Positions 14,713 to 23,438 of a stretch of 64,000 bases of DNA are shown one piece after another. The notes beneath the pieces were generated by a model. That model was not told the DNA's origin. It searched no databases and worked only from the letters and a program-made list of their open reading frames with translations. The DNA lies in assembly GCF_016907955.1 (NCBI RefSeq), contig NZ_JAFBCX010000007.1, positions 1 through 64,000 on the forward strand, in the 5' to 3' direction. The stretch comes from Lentzea nigeriaca (GTDB lineage: Bacteria; Actinomycetota; Actinomycetes; Mycobacteriales; Pseudonocardiaceae). The first letter of the stretch is position 1; every line of letters begins with the position of its first letter. The position numbers were made by a program, and so were the translations under genes.

Positions 14713-15152
14713 TGGACAGCATCGACCAGCGAATCATTTCGTGCCTCATGGCCAACGCTCGATCCAGCTACGCGGAGATCGGCAAGGAGGTGGGGCTGAG
14801 TGCGCCCGCGGTGAAGCGGCGAGTGGACAAACTGCTGGACAACGGGGTGCTCAGGGGGTTCACGGCGGTGGTGGATCCCGAGGCGCTCGGATGGGGCACC
14901 GAGGCGTTCGTCGAGGTGCACTGCAAGGGGAACGTCGCGCCGCACGACATCCAGCACCGGCTGGAGCCGATGGCCGAGGTCAGTGCCGCTTACACGGTGT
15001 CCGGTGCGGCGGACGCGATCGTGCACCTCAGGGCAGCTGACATCCACCACCTGGAGACCGCGCTCGAACGGCTCAGGGCTGTCGAGATCATCGATCGGAC
15101 CGTGTCGACGGTGGTGCTGTCCCGGCTCCTGGACCGGCCGCCGGCACCCTAG
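14703..15152 (+). CDS. AsnC/Lrp-family transcriptional regulator
   Basis: A 149-residue regulator with an N-terminal helix-turn-helix (D-S-I-D-Q-R-I-I-S-C-L-M-A-N-A-R-S-S-Y-A then E-I-G-K-E-V-G-L-S-A-P-A-V-K-R-R-V-D) and a C-terminal RAM effector domain (about 70-140; V-S-G-A-A-D-A-I-V-H-L). These proteins form octamers and usually sense an amino acid. It is divergent from ddaH, so it probably controls that gene in response to arginine or a related compound. ATG 14703 is used; GTG 14712 is a possible alternative. The crotonase gene starts 9 bp after its stop and may be co-transcribed. Confidence 0.85.
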   Translation: MLRVDSIDQRIISCLMANARSSYAEIGKEVGLSAPAVKRRVDKLLDNGVLRGFTAVVDPEALGWGTEAFVEVHCKGNVAPHDIQHRLEPMAEVSAAYTVSGAADAIVHLRAADIHHLETALERLRAVEIIDRTVSTVVLSRLLDRPPAP

Positions 15153-15161
15153 AGTCGGCCT

Positions 15162-15902
15162 ATGGCCGAGGTTCTGCTGGAGCACAACGATTCCGTCGCC
15201 GTGATCACGATCAACGATCCCGAGCGGCGCAACGCCCTGACGATCGATCTGTCGCAGGAGCTCGCGGACAAGGTCGCGGAAGCAGAGGCAACGGCCAACG
15301 CGCTGATCGTCACCGGTGCGCCGCCCGCGTTCTGCGCCGGCGCCGACCTCACGCAGCTCGGCAACTCCAAGGACGAAGGCCTCCGCAGTATCTACAAGGG
15401 GTTCCTGGCAGTGGCCAACGCCACGATCCCCACCATCGCCGCGGTCAACGGGGCCGCGGTCGGTGCCGGGTTGAACCTCGCGCTCGCGGCCGACCTGAGG
15501 GTCGCCGGGCCGAAAGCGCGGTTCGACGCTCGGTTCCTGCAGCTCGGTATCCACCCCGGCGGCGGCATGACGTGGATGTTGCAGAAGATCACCAACCGGC
15601 AGACCGCGACCGCCATGACGCTCTTCGGGCAGATCTTGGACGCGGACCAGGCGGTCGAGAAAGGGCTTGCCTACGCCAAGGCCGAAGACCCACTGGGAGT
15701 AGCAAAAGAGCTGGCCAAGGCGGCTGCGGAGGCACCAGCAGCACTCGTGCGGACCATCAAGGCGACCATGCGGGCGACCGATGCAATGCACGACCACGCG
15801 GAAGCGGTCGAGACCGAGCTGCTGCCACAGGTCGCTTCGATCGACACTCCAGAGTTCGCTGCCAGGCTGGCCGCGATGAAGGCTCGGATCAGTGGACGCT
15901 AG
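15162..15902 (+). CDS. Crotonase-fold protein (enoyl-CoA hydratase/isomerase family)
   Basis: A 246-residue crotonase. The oxyanion-hole regions are present: A-F-C-A-G-A-D-L near 57 and N-G-A-A-V-G-A-G-L-N near 105. At the two positions where true hydratases carry the catalytic Glu pair, the sequence reads G-P-K-A-R-F and F-L-Q-L-G-I-H-P-G-G-G, with no Glu. So simple enoyl-CoA hydration is doubtful; an isomerase, hydrolase or other crotonase reaction is more likely. CoA substrates are expected from the fold. It follows the Lrp gene closely, and a palindrome begins directly after its stop. Confidence 0.82.
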   Translation: MAEVLLEHNDSVAVITINDPERRNALTIDLSQELADKVAEAEATANALIVTGAPPAFCAGADLTQLGNSKDEGLRSIYKGFLAVANATIPTIAAVNGAAVGAGLNLALAADLRVAGPKARFDARFLQLGIHPGGGMTWMLQKITNRQTATAMTLFGQILDADQAVEKGLAYAKAEDPLGVAKELAKAAAEAPAALVRTIKATMRATDAMHDHAEAVETELLPQVASIDTPEFAARLAAMKARISGR

Positions 15903-15903
15903 G

Positions 15904-15920
15904 TGTTACCTTGGGTAACA
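15904..15920. promoter_or_regulatory. 17-bp operator-like palindrome upstream of korA
   Basis: TGTTACC-TTG-GGTAACA, perfect 7-bp arms, begins one base after the crotonase stop and lies about 195 bp upstream of korA. TetR- or MarR-type regulators bind sites of this shape. Which gene it serves is unknown. Confidence 0.45.
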
Positions 15921-16113
15921 GGTATTGAGGGTGACATGTGCCGCATTCGGGTATCCGCTGGTAGTGCTGTGCTTACCGTCTAGTTAAGGACCCGGTGCGG
16001 CGGATGGGACAGTTTGTCTCGCCTAGTGGTACGCGGCCCGTCTGGCAGGCGGTCCTGGCGACTACCCTCGATGTGGGGCACAGCCACCCTTGGAGAGAGG
16101 TATCGGCGTAGGA

Positions 16114-17952
16114 ATGAGCACTGAGACCCGCAAGCTGGATCGCGTCGTGATCCGCTTCGCCGGCGACTCCGGTGACGGCATGCAGCTCACCGGAGACCGG
16201 TTCACGTCGGAAGCGGCGGCGTTCGGCAACGATCTCGCCACGCAGCCCAACTTCCCCGCCGAGATCCGCGCGCCCCAGGGCACCCTCCCCGGCGTTTCGT
16301 CGTTCCAGCTCCACTTCGCCGACTACGACATCCTGACGCCGGGCGACCGGCCGGACGTGCTCGTGGCGATGAACCCGGCCGCGCTCAAGGCGAACGTCGT
16401 CGACCTGCCTGACGGCGGCATCCTCATCGTCAACACCGACGAGTTCACCAAGCGGAACCTGACGAAGGTCGGCTACGACTCGAACCCGCTCGAGGACGAG
16501 TCGCTGGCGAAGTTCCAGGTGCACAAGGTCGCCATGGCGACGCTGACCATCGGCGCGCTGGAGGAGACCGGGCTCGGCAAGAAGGACGCCGAGCGCGCGA
16601 AGAACATGTTCGCGCTGGGACTTCTCTCGTGGATGTACCACCGGCCCACCGAGGGCACCGAACGGTTCCTGCGCGAGAAGTTCGCCAAGAAGCCGGACAT
16701 CGCCGAGGCCAACGTGCTGGCGTTCCGCGCCGGCTGGAACTACGGCGAGACGACCGAGGCCTTCGCCGTCACCTACGAGGTGGCGCCCGCGAAGCTCAAC
16801 GTCGGTACCTACCGCCAGATCACCGGCAACACGGCGACGGCGTACGGCATCGTCGCGGCGGCGCAGCGGTCGAAGCTGCCCGTCGTGCTCGGCACGTACC
16901 CGATCACGCCCGCGTCGGACATCCTGCACGAGCTCAGCAAGCACAAGAACTTCGACATCACCACGGTGCAGGCCGAGGACGAGATCGCGGGCATCGGCAT
17001 CGCGCTCGGCGCGTCCTACGGCGGTGCGCTCGGCGTGACGTCGACGTCGGGCCCCGGCATCGCGCTGAAGTCCGAGACGATCGGCCTCGCGGTGATGACC
17101 GAGCTGCCGCTGCTCGTGATCGACGTGCAGCGCGGTGGCCCGTCCACCGGTCTGCCGACCAAGACCGAGCAGGCCGACCTGCTGCAGGCGATGTTCGGCC
17201 GCAACGGCGAGTCGCCGGTGCCGATCGTCGCGCCGCAGTCTCCGTCCGACTGCTTCGACGCCGTGCTCGACGCCGCCCGCATCGCGCTCAAGTACCGCAC
17301 GCCGGTGCTGTTCCTCTCCGACGGCGCGGTCGCGAACGGTTCCGAGCCGTGGCTGATCCCGGACGTCGACTCGCTGCCGGACCTCACCGTCGAGTTCGCG
17401 ACGGACCCGGAGACGTTCCAGCCGTACGCGCGTGACCCGGAGACCCTGGCCCGCCCGTGGGCTGTACCCGGCACTCCCGGCCTGCAGCACCGCATCGGTG
17501 GCCTGGAGAAGCAGGACGTCACCGGCAACATCTCGTACGACCCGGAGAACCACGACCGGATGGTCCGCCTGCGCCAGGCGAAGATCGACGGCATCGAGGT
17601 CCCGGACGTCGTGGTCGACGACCCGAGCGGCGAGGCCAAGGTCCTCGTCGTCGGCTGGGGTTCGTCCTACGGCCCGATCGGCGCGGCGGCGCGCCGGGTC
17701 CGCAAGCTGGGCCTGCCGGTCGCGCACGCGCACCTGCGGCACCTCAACCCGTTCCCGAAGAACCTGGGCGAGGTGCTCCGCAAGTACGACAAGGTGATCG
17801 TGCCGGAAATGAACCTGGGCCAGCTGGCGTTGCTGTTGAGGGCGAAGTATCTGGTGGACGCCGTGTCGTACACCAAGGTGCAGGGTCTGCCGTTCAAGGC
17901 GGAGGAGCTGCAGAACGTGCTCGCTGACGTGATCAAGGGGGTGTCGGCGTGA
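16114..17952 (+). CDS. korA: 2-oxoglutarate:ferredoxin oxidoreductase, alpha (gamma-alpha fusion) subunit
   Basis: A 612-residue fused gamma-alpha subunit. The N-terminal gamma domain has R-F-A-G-D-S-G-D-G-M-Q-L-T-G and F-P-A-E-I-R-A-P-Q-G-T-L-P-G; the alpha domain follows from about 230 with G-T-Y-P-I-T-P-A-S-D-I and V-Q-A-E-D-E-I-A-G-I-G-I-A-L-G-A. With KorB it oxidatively decarboxylates 2-oxoglutarate to succinyl-CoA and reduces ferredoxin, a CoA-dependent alternative to 2-oxoglutarate dehydrogenase. ATG 16114 is chosen over a TTG at 16090 because homologues start near R-F-A-G-D-S-G. Its stop overlaps the korB GTG. A 2-oxoacid (pyruvate) specificity cannot be excluded from sequence alone. 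Confidence 0.9.
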   Translation: MSTETRKLDRVVIRFAGDSGDGMQLTGDRFTSEAAAFGNDLATQPNFPAEIRAPQGTLPGVSSFQLHFADYDILTPGDRPDVLVAMNPAALKANVVDLPDGGILIVNTDEFTKRNLTKVGYDSNPLEDESLAKFQVHKVAMATLTIGALEETGLGKKDAERAKNMFALGLLSWMYHRPTEGTERFLREKFAKKPDIAEANVLAFRAGWNYGETTEAFAVTYEVAPAKLNVGTYRQITGNTATAYGIVAAAQRSKLPVVLGTYPITPASDILHELSKHKNFDITTVQAEDEIAGIGIALGASYGGALGVTSTSGPGIALKSETIGLAVMTELPLLVIDVQRGGPSTGLPTKTEQADLLQAMFGRNGESPVPIVAPQSPSDCFDAVLDAARIALKYRTPVLFLSDGAVANGSEPWLIPDVDSLPDLTVEFATDPETFQPYARDPETLARPWAVPGTPGLQHRIGGLEKQDVTGNISYDPENHDRMVRLRQAKIDGIEVPDVVVDDPSGEAKVLVVGWGSSYGPIGAAARRVRKLGLPVAHAHLRHLNPFPKNLGEVLRKYDKVIVPEMNLGQLALLLRAKYLVDAVSYTKVQGLPFKAEELQNVLADVIKGVSA

Positions 17953-18998
17953 CTGCGATCGACCTTGGGATCCCTGGGCTCTCAGGCGTTCCCACCACCG
18001 ACGAGAAGCAGACGGCCAAGGACTACAAGTCGGACCAGGAGGTCCGCTGGTGCCCCGGCTGCGGTGACTACGTGGTGCTCAACGCCGTGCAGTCGTTCCT
18101 GCCGTCGCTGGGTCTCAAGCGCGAGAACATCGTGTTCGTCTCGGGCATCGGGTGTTCGTCCCGTTTCCCGTACTACATGAACACCTACGGCATGCACTCC
18201 ATCCACGGCCGTGCGCCGGCCATCGCCACGGGTCTCGCCGTGTCGCGGCCGGACCTGAGCGTGTGGGTGGTGACCGGTGACGGTGACGCGCTGTCCATCG
18301 GCGGCAACCACCTGATCCACACGTTGCGGCGCAACGTGAACCTCAAGATCCTGCTGTTCAACAACCGGATCTACGGCCTCACCAAGGGCCAGTACTCGCC
18401 GACCTCCGAGGAAGGCAAGGTCACCAAGTCGACCCCGGCCGGGTCGCTGGACCACCCGTTCAACCCGGTGTCGCTGGCGCTGGGCGCGGAGGCCTCGTTC
18501 GTCGGCCGCGCGATCGACTCGGACAGGGCGGGGCTCACCTCGGTGCTGCGCCAGGCCGCCGAGCACCGCGGCTCGGCGCTCGTCGAGATCTACCAGAACT
18601 GCCCGATCTTCAACGACGGCGCGTTCGACGTGCTCAAGGACGCGGACGAGGCCCAGCGGCGGATCATCAACGTCGTCGACGGCGAGCCGATCCGCTTCGG
18701 TCGTGAGGGCGAGTACTGCGTGATCCGCGAGGGCTTCGGGCTCGCGGTCGCCAAGTCGGCGGACGTGGACGCTTCGGACATCGTGATCCACGACGCGTCG
18801 GACCTGAACCTGTCGTTCGCGCTCTCGCGGCTGTCGACGCAGGACCTCACGCACACCGTCACCGGTGTGTTCCGGCGGGCGGACCGGCCGACGTACGACG
18901 ACAGCGCACGGGCCCAGGTCAGCGAGGCCAAGGCCGCGAAGGCCGCGGACCTCAGCAAGCTGTTGCACGGCAAGGACACGTGGACCGTGGTCGGCTGA
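17949..18998 (+). CDS. korB: 2-oxoglutarate:ferredoxin oxidoreductase, beta subunit
   Basis: A 349-residue beta subunit with the thiamine-diphosphate site: W-C-P-G-C-G-D-Y near 35, G-I-G-C-S-S-R-F, and the ThDP motif G-D-G-D-A-L-S-I-G-G-N-H...N-N-R-I-Y-G-L-T-K-G-Q. The conserved Cys residues would ligate the [4Fe-4S] cluster. The start GTG overlaps the korA stop, so the pair is coupled. A strong terminator sits 15 bp after the stop, ending a two-gene operon. Confidence 0.92.
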   Translation: MTAIDLGIPGLSGVPTTDEKQTAKDYKSDQEVRWCPGCGDYVVLNAVQSFLPSLGLKRENIVFVSGIGCSSRFPYYMNTYGMHSIHGRAPAIATGLAVSRPDLSVWVVTGDGDALSIGGNHLIHTLRRNVNLKILLFNNRIYGLTKGQYSPTSEEGKVTKSTPAGSLDHPFNPVSLALGAEASFVGRAIDSDRAGLTSVLRQAAEHRGSALVEIYQNCPIFNDGAFDVLKDADEAQRRIINVVDGEPIRFGREGEYCVIREGFGLAVAKSADVDASDIVIHDASDLNLSFALSRLSTQDLTHTVTGVFRRADRPTYDDSARAQVSEAKAAKAADLSKLLHGKDTWTVVG

Positions 18999-19013
18999 CC
19001 CCGGAACACCGGA

Positions 19014-19044
19014 ACGGCCCGCCAGCGCGCTGCTGGCGGGCCGT
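19014..19044. terminator. Terminator between korB and the convergent membrane-protein gene
   Basis: ACGGCCCGCCAGC (19014-19026) and GCTGGCGGGCCGT (19032-19044) form a perfect 13-bp stem, 5-base loop, then TTCGCG. It lies between convergent genes and can serve both. Confidence 0.75.
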
Positions 19045-19056
19045 TTCGCGCATCGG

Positions 19057-21171
19057 TCAGGGTGCCGGGCGGAAACCTGCCTTCTCGGCGTCGGCCTCGG
19101 TGCGGAACCACACGTCGGCGCGGGTCTCGCCGAAGTTCGCGGAACCCTCGGTGTAGTAGCGGCGGCCGGTCAGGGTCGCCTTCACCGCGAAGTCCGCGGC
19201 CGGTGCCAGGCCGTCCGACTTCGGCAGCACCGAGCCGGGGCCGAACGGGGAGCGCGGGTTGAAGCCCTCCGGCTGCTGGAACCGTGCCGAGCTGGGCGCC
19301 GCGGCACCGTTGGGACGACCGCCCGTGGACGGCGAGAAGCCGACGGGGCGCGGGCGGGACGGGAGAGCGGCCGGTGCGGGTGCGGGCGGGGCTTCCTGCT
19401 TCGGCGACTCGAACGCCGCGAACGCCGCGAAGCTCTGCTGACGCTGCTGGGTGGTGCGCCTCGCCTCGCGGATCGGCAGGCCCGCCTCGGTCAGGCGCTG
19501 GGGCAGGTCGGTCTGGACCGGCTCTGGCTCCGGCTCCGGTGGCGCGGCGAGCAGGGGCTCGTCGCTCGGCACGAACTTCGGCACGAACGGCTGGTCGTCG
19601 GTCGGCTCCGGGAGCTGGCGGGTCTGGCCGAGAGGGGGCAGCGGCTCGTCGGCGTCGAGCAGCGGCTCGAAGAGCGAGCGCGGGTGGTCGACGACGGGTT
19701 CGGGCGCCGCGGGGACGTTCGGTGCCTCCACGGCGTGGTCGAAGGCCGCGGCGACCGCGCGGGGCTGGCGCCCGGTGGTCTCCGTCGGGGTCTCGGCGGG
19801 TGCGCCGAACGCGGAGAACGGCGCGGGCGGCGGGGCACCGGGGGTGCTGAAGGGCTGCACGTAGCCGACCGGCGCCGGCTGGGACTCGCGCTCGGGTTCG
19901 GTGTGGAACGTCGGCTGCGGCTCGGGCTGCGACGTCGGCTGCGGCTCAGCGTGGAACGTCGGCTGTGGCTCGGGCTGCGACGACGGTTGCGGCTCAGCGT
20001 CGAACGACGGGTGCGGCTCGGACTGAGTCGGCTGCGGCTCCGCGCGGAACGACGACTCGGGGTGCGACGGCTGCGGCTCGGCGCCGTGCGACTGCTCGGG
20101 CTCGACGTCCTCGGGCTCGACGTCCTCGGGCTCCGCCGGCTCGCGCCGGGCGTGTGCCGGCGGCTGCTCGGGCTTCGGCTCGGTGAAGCCGGGCTCCTCG
20201 GCCAGCGTCGACTCGAAGACGCCGTTGCGGACGTGCGGCGCGTCCAGGTCGAGCGGCTCGACCATGGTCTGCTCGGCGGGCGCCTCCGGCTCGACGAAGC
20301 TGTCCAGCTGCCCGGAGATCTCGTCGCGCAGGCCGGGGTACTCCGCGGTGAGGTCGGTGGCGGGCCAGGAGCTCGCGATGAACGTGGTCTGCTCGGAGCG
20401 GGTGCTGGAGGGCTCGTCGTCCTCCTGCTCGGCGGCCTCGTCGAGGAACGCCTCCTGCTCCTGCTCCGCCCACACCTCGCGCGGCTGGTAGATGAAGTCG
20501 TCGACGTGCTCGGCGACCTCCGGCGGCGCGGTCGGCTCGTGGGCGGGCGGCGCGACCTCGGCGGTCGGCTCCGCGGTGGGCACGAAGGACGACTGCTCGG
20601 CGGGGAGCTCCGGCTCGTCGTCGAAGTCGGCGGCCCCGAGACCGGAGCGCGGCAGGACCGTCGTCATCTCGGCCGGGGTCTCCGCCGGAGCGGTGGCCGG
20701 GGTGAGGCGCTCGAACAGCGAACGCGGGCGGTCGTCCTCGGTGTCGGTGAGCGACTTCTGCTCGGCCAGCTGCTCCTCGAACCGGCGCTGCGCCTCGTCC
20801 GCCTCCATGTACTGGCGGACCGCGGCGACGGGCTCCTGCTCGACCGGCTCTTCCTCGACCGGGGCGACCTCGGCGACGGGAGCCTGCACGGGCTCACCGA
20901 AGTAGGCAGGAGGCTCCACGTAGGGGGCCGGTGGTGCCAGCACCTCGTCGCTCAACGACCGCGGCGGAGCGTCCTCCCACTCGTCGACCTCAAAGTCGTC
21001 GACGGGAGCGGGCGCCGCGATCGGGGCTGCCGACCGGCGGGCGTCGAGAAGTTGATCTTCGAGGTCGGCGACCTGCTTGCGTGCGGGTCGGACCATCACC
21101 AGCCAGGTGAGCAGCACTCCCGCGACGAACGCGAGCAGACTCCACAGCCAGACCTGCCCGAAGACATTCAC
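19057..21171 (-). CDS. Proline/glutamate-rich single-pass membrane protein with C-terminal sunset-like domain
   Basis: A 704-residue protein. The N-terminus (V-W-L-W-S-L-L-A-F-V-A-G-V-L-L-T-W-L) is one membrane helix; then comes a very long, disordered Pro/Glu/Ala-rich region, including tandem E-P-Q-P-T-F-H-A/S-Q-P-E repeats around 19900-20060. The last 45 residues (F-A-V-K-A-T-L-T-G-R-R-Y-Y, then T-R-A-D-V-W-F-R-T-E-A-D-A-E-K-A-G-F) fit the short sunset-type domain of actinobacterial envelope proteins. The GTG at 21171 has GAAGGGG upstream; the open frame extends further but without a better site. It is convergent with korB. Function unknown; an envelope or cytoskeletal linker is plausible. 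Confidence 0.7.
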   Translation of the reverse strand: MNVFGQVWLWSLLAFVAGVLLTWLVMVRPARKQVADLEDQLLDARRSAAPIAAPAPVDDFEVDEWEDAPPRSLSDEVLAPPAPYVEPPAYFGEPVQAPVAEVAPVEEEPVEQEPVAAVRQYMEADEAQRRFEEQLAEQKSLTDTEDDRPRSLFERLTPATAPAETPAEMTTVLPRSGLGAADFDDEPELPAEQSSFVPTAEPTAEVAPPAHEPTAPPEVAEHVDDFIYQPREVWAEQEQEAFLDEAAEQEDDEPSSTRSEQTTFIASSWPATDLTAEYPGLRDEISGQLDSFVEPEAPAEQTMVEPLDLDAPHVRNGVFESTLAEEPGFTEPKPEQPPAHARREPAEPEDVEPEDVEPEQSHGAEPQPSHPESSFRAEPQPTQSEPHPSFDAEPQPSSQPEPQPTFHAEPQPTSQPEPQPTFHTEPERESQPAPVGYVQPFSTPGAPPPAPFSAFGAPAETPTETTGRQPRAVAAAFDHAVEAPNVPAAPEPVVDHPRSLFEPLLDADEPLPPLGQTRQLPEPTDDQPFVPKFVPSDEPLLAAPPEPEPEPVQTDLPQRLTEAGLPIREARRTTQQRQQSFAAFAAFESPKQEAPPAPAPAALPSRPRPVGFSPSTGGRPNGAAAPSSARFQQPEGFNPRSPFGPGSVLPKSDGLAPAADFAVKATLTGRRYYTEGSANFGETRADVWFRTEADAEKAGFRPAP

Positions 21172-21316
21172 GGGTAAGCCCCTTCTACGACCACACTCCG
21201 ACCCCACTCACTCGGAAGGGTGAGCATGGCCAAACTACAGTGCCTTTGATGATGCTCCGTCACTACGCCGTTCAGCGCAAATAACCAGTGGAAACGCCAG
21301 CGTAGAGTGGGATTTT

Positions 21317-22240
21317 GTGCCCCCTCTGACGACTTCTTCCATCAGTTCGCCAGAAGTTCACACCCAGGGGCGAGGGGTCACGTACGGCGTACTGGCCTAC
21401 GTCCTCTGGGGGCTGTTCCCCGCCTACTGGCCACTCCTCGTGCCCGCCCAGCCGGTCGAGGTGCTCGCCCACCGGATCGTCTGGTCGTTCGTCATGCTCG
21501 CCATCACCGTAGTGATCCTCCGGCGGTGGCGTCCTTTCCTTGAGTTATCAGGAAAAGGCTGGTTCATCGTTACCGCCGCGGCGGTGCTGATCACGATCAA
21601 CTGGGGCACGTACATCTACGCCGTCAACACCCAGCACGTGGTCGAGTCGGCGCTCGGCTACTTCATCACGCCGTTGGTCAGCGTGGCCCTGGGAATGATC
21701 TTCCTGAAGGAACGGCTGCGGCTGCCGCAGACCGTCGCGATCGGCGTCGTCATCGTCGCTGTGATCGTGCTCACCATCGACTACGGCCGCATGCCGGTGA
21801 TCTCGCTGATCCTGGCCGGCTCGTTCGGCGTCTACGGGCTGCTCAAGAAGAAGGTGCCGCTCGACGCGATCTCCAGCCTCACCGCGGAGAGCGCCGTCAT
21901 CGCGCCGATCGCGTTGATCTACCTGCTCACGCTCGGCAGCGCGAACACCTTCACGACCGCGGGCACCGGCCACACGCTGCTGATCCTCAGCACCGGCATC
22001 ATCACGGTGATCCCGCTGCTGCTGTTCGGCGCGGGCGCGCGGCTGATTCCGCTGACCACCATGGGCATGCTGCAGTACCTCGCGCCGATCCTGCAGTTCG
22101 CGTGGGGCGTGTTCGTCATGCACGAACCGATGCCCGCCAGCAGGTGGATCGGGTTCGCCCTGGTCTGGTTCGCCCTCGCGATCTTCACGGTCGACGCGGT
22201 GCGGAACCGGCGCAAGCAGCTGCTCACGCCGACCGAGTAG
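21317..22240 (+). CDS. rarD: RarD/EamA-family membrane transporter
   Basis: A 307-residue protein of the drug/metabolite transporter superfamily with about ten membrane helices in two EamA halves; L-A-Y-V-L-W-G-L-F-P-A-Y-W near the start and G-Y-F-I-T-P-L-V-S-V near the centre are typical of RarD. Named for chloramphenicol sensitivity; the true substrate of most members is unknown. GTG 21317 follows GAGTGGGA. It is convergent with the polyprenyl synthase gene, with an inverted repeat between them. Confidence 0.85.
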   Translation: MPPLTTSSISSPEVHTQGRGVTYGVLAYVLWGLFPAYWPLLVPAQPVEVLAHRIVWSFVMLAITVVILRRWRPFLELSGKGWFIVTAAAVLITINWGTYIYAVNTQHVVESALGYFITPLVSVALGMIFLKERLRLPQTVAIGVVIVAVIVLTIDYGRMPVISLILAGSFGVYGLLKKKVPLDAISSLTAESAVIAPIALIYLLTLGSANTFTTAGTGHTLLILSTGIITVIPLLLFGAGARLIPLTTMGMLQYLAPILQFAWGVFVMHEPMPASRWIGFALVWFALAIFTVDAVRNRRKQLLTPTE

Positions 22241-22288
22241 TGCGGGAGGTCGGGTACGCCCGGTGAGAGCGGCGGACCCGACCGCCAT

Positions 22289-22330
22289 GGACGGCGCATT
22301 TGTCCACCTCAGGCAAACAATGCGCCGTTC
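22289..22330. terminator. Inverted repeat between convergent genes
   Basis: GGACGGCGCATT (22289-22300) pairs with AATGCGCCGTTC (22319-22330), one G-T wobble, 18-base loop. No clear T-tract. Probably a bidirectional transcription end for rarD and the polyprenyl synthase operon. Confidence 0.5.
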
Positions 22331-22417
22331 ATCGCGAGCCTGCCCGCAACACGTCGCCGCTCAAGTTCCCCACTGAGGTCCGGCAAATCCGGTCGAGGCT
22401 GGTGGTCGCCGCCCTCC

Positions 22418-23419
22418 CTACCGGGAGCGGGCCACCACGTAGGTCGCCAGCTCCTCCAACGCGTCTCGCGCGGCGCACGGCGGCAGCTTGCCCAGCTCCG
22501 TGCGGGCCCGGTCCGCGTAGTCGTCGAGGGTCTCGCGTGCCTTGTCCATGCCCGACGAGGCACGCAGCAACGTCAGCGCCTCGTCCACCAGCGCGTCGTC
22601 GGTGATCGGCCCCGCCAGCAGCTCGGCGAGCCGCGTCTCGGACGGGTCGGCGAGCGCGTAGAGCATCGGCAGCGTCCGCACGCCCTCACGCAGGTCGGTG
22701 CCCGGTGTCTTGCCGGACTCGACCGACGGCGAGGCGATGTCGATCACGTCGTCGGAGATCTGGAACGCCGCCCCGATCACCTCGGCGTACGCGCGCAACG
22801 CGTCGATCTGCTCGTCGGTGGCGTCGGAGAACATGCCGCCGAACCGCGCCGCGGTGGCGATCAGCACGCCGGTCTTCTCCTCGATCACCTTCAGGTAGTG
22901 GGAGATCGGGTCCTCGCCCGGCTGCGGGCCGACCGTCTCGCGCATCTGGCCGGTCACGAGGATCGAGAAGGTCTCCGCGATGATCCGCGCCGCGTCCGTC
23001 CCCAGGTCGGCCGTCAAACGAGAAGCGTGGGCGAACAGGAAGTCGCCCGTCAGGATCGCGATGCTGTTGTCCCACTTGGCGTTCGCGGACACCGCGCCGC
23101 GCCGCATGGTCGCCTCGTCCATGACGTCGTCGTGGTAGAGCGTGGCGAGGTGGGTGAGCTCGACCACAGCAGCCGCCTTGATGACCTTGTCCCGGTCCCA
23201 GTCGGCGCCGAACTGCGATGCGAGCAGTGTGAAGAGCGGGCGGATCCGCTTTCCGCCCGCTTCCACAAGGTGAAGCGAGGTTTCCGTCACCGGGTGGAAC
23301 TCGCTCTGCACGACGTCGTGCAGGATGCGCTCCACCTCGGCCAGACCGTCCTGGACTACCTCGGTGAGCACGGGGTCCACCAACGCGAACCCCGGTCCCT
23401 CATGCTCGCTACTGGTCAC
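22418..23419 (-). CDS. Long-chain trans-polyprenyl diphosphate synthase
   Basis: A 333-residue prenyltransferase. The first Asp-rich motif L-Y-H-D-D-V-M-D-E-A-T-M-R-R is near 92-105 and the second, I-S-D-D-V-I-D-I, near 220. It condenses isopentenyl diphosphate onto an allylic primer to make the C40-C45 chain that MenA attaches to the menaquinone ring. Residues ahead of the first motif (L-A-T-L-Y) are small, as expected for long products. GTG 23419 lies 19 bp after nuoN stops, on the same strand, so it is probably the last gene of the nuo operon. That links quinone side-chain supply to complex I. Exact chain length cannot be read from the sequence. Confidence 0.88.
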   Translation of the reverse strand: MTSSEHEGPGFALVDPVLTEVVQDGLAEVERILHDVVQSEFHPVTETSLHLVEAGGKRIRPLFTLLASQFGADWDRDKVIKAAAVVELTHLATLYHDDVMDEATMRRGAVSANAKWDNSIAILTGDFLFAHASRLTADLGTDAARIIAETFSILVTGQMRETVGPQPGEDPISHYLKVIEEKTGVLIATAARFGGMFSDATDEQIDALRAYAEVIGAAFQISDDVIDIASPSVESGKTPGTDLREGVRTLPMLYALADPSETRLAELLAGPITDDALVDEALTLLRASSGMDKARETLDDYADRARTELGKLPPCAARDALEELATYVVARSR

Positions 23420-23438
23420 ACCAGCAGACTACGTACAC

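Noticed and set aside
13653..15152. Long plus-strand frame of 499 codons ahead of the Lrp domain
   Set aside because: Its first 350 codons are antisense to ddaH and of low-complexity composition; only the part from 14703 encodes a known fold.
13752..15797. Long minus-strand frame extending ddaH upstream by 387 codons
   Set aside because: The extension is antisense to Lrp and crotonase genes; the conserved protein begins at 14636.
18865..21177. Plus-strand frame of 770 codons
   Set aside because: Antisense to the proline-rich membrane protein; Arg/Gly/Leu-rich composition typical of shadow frames in high-GC DNA.
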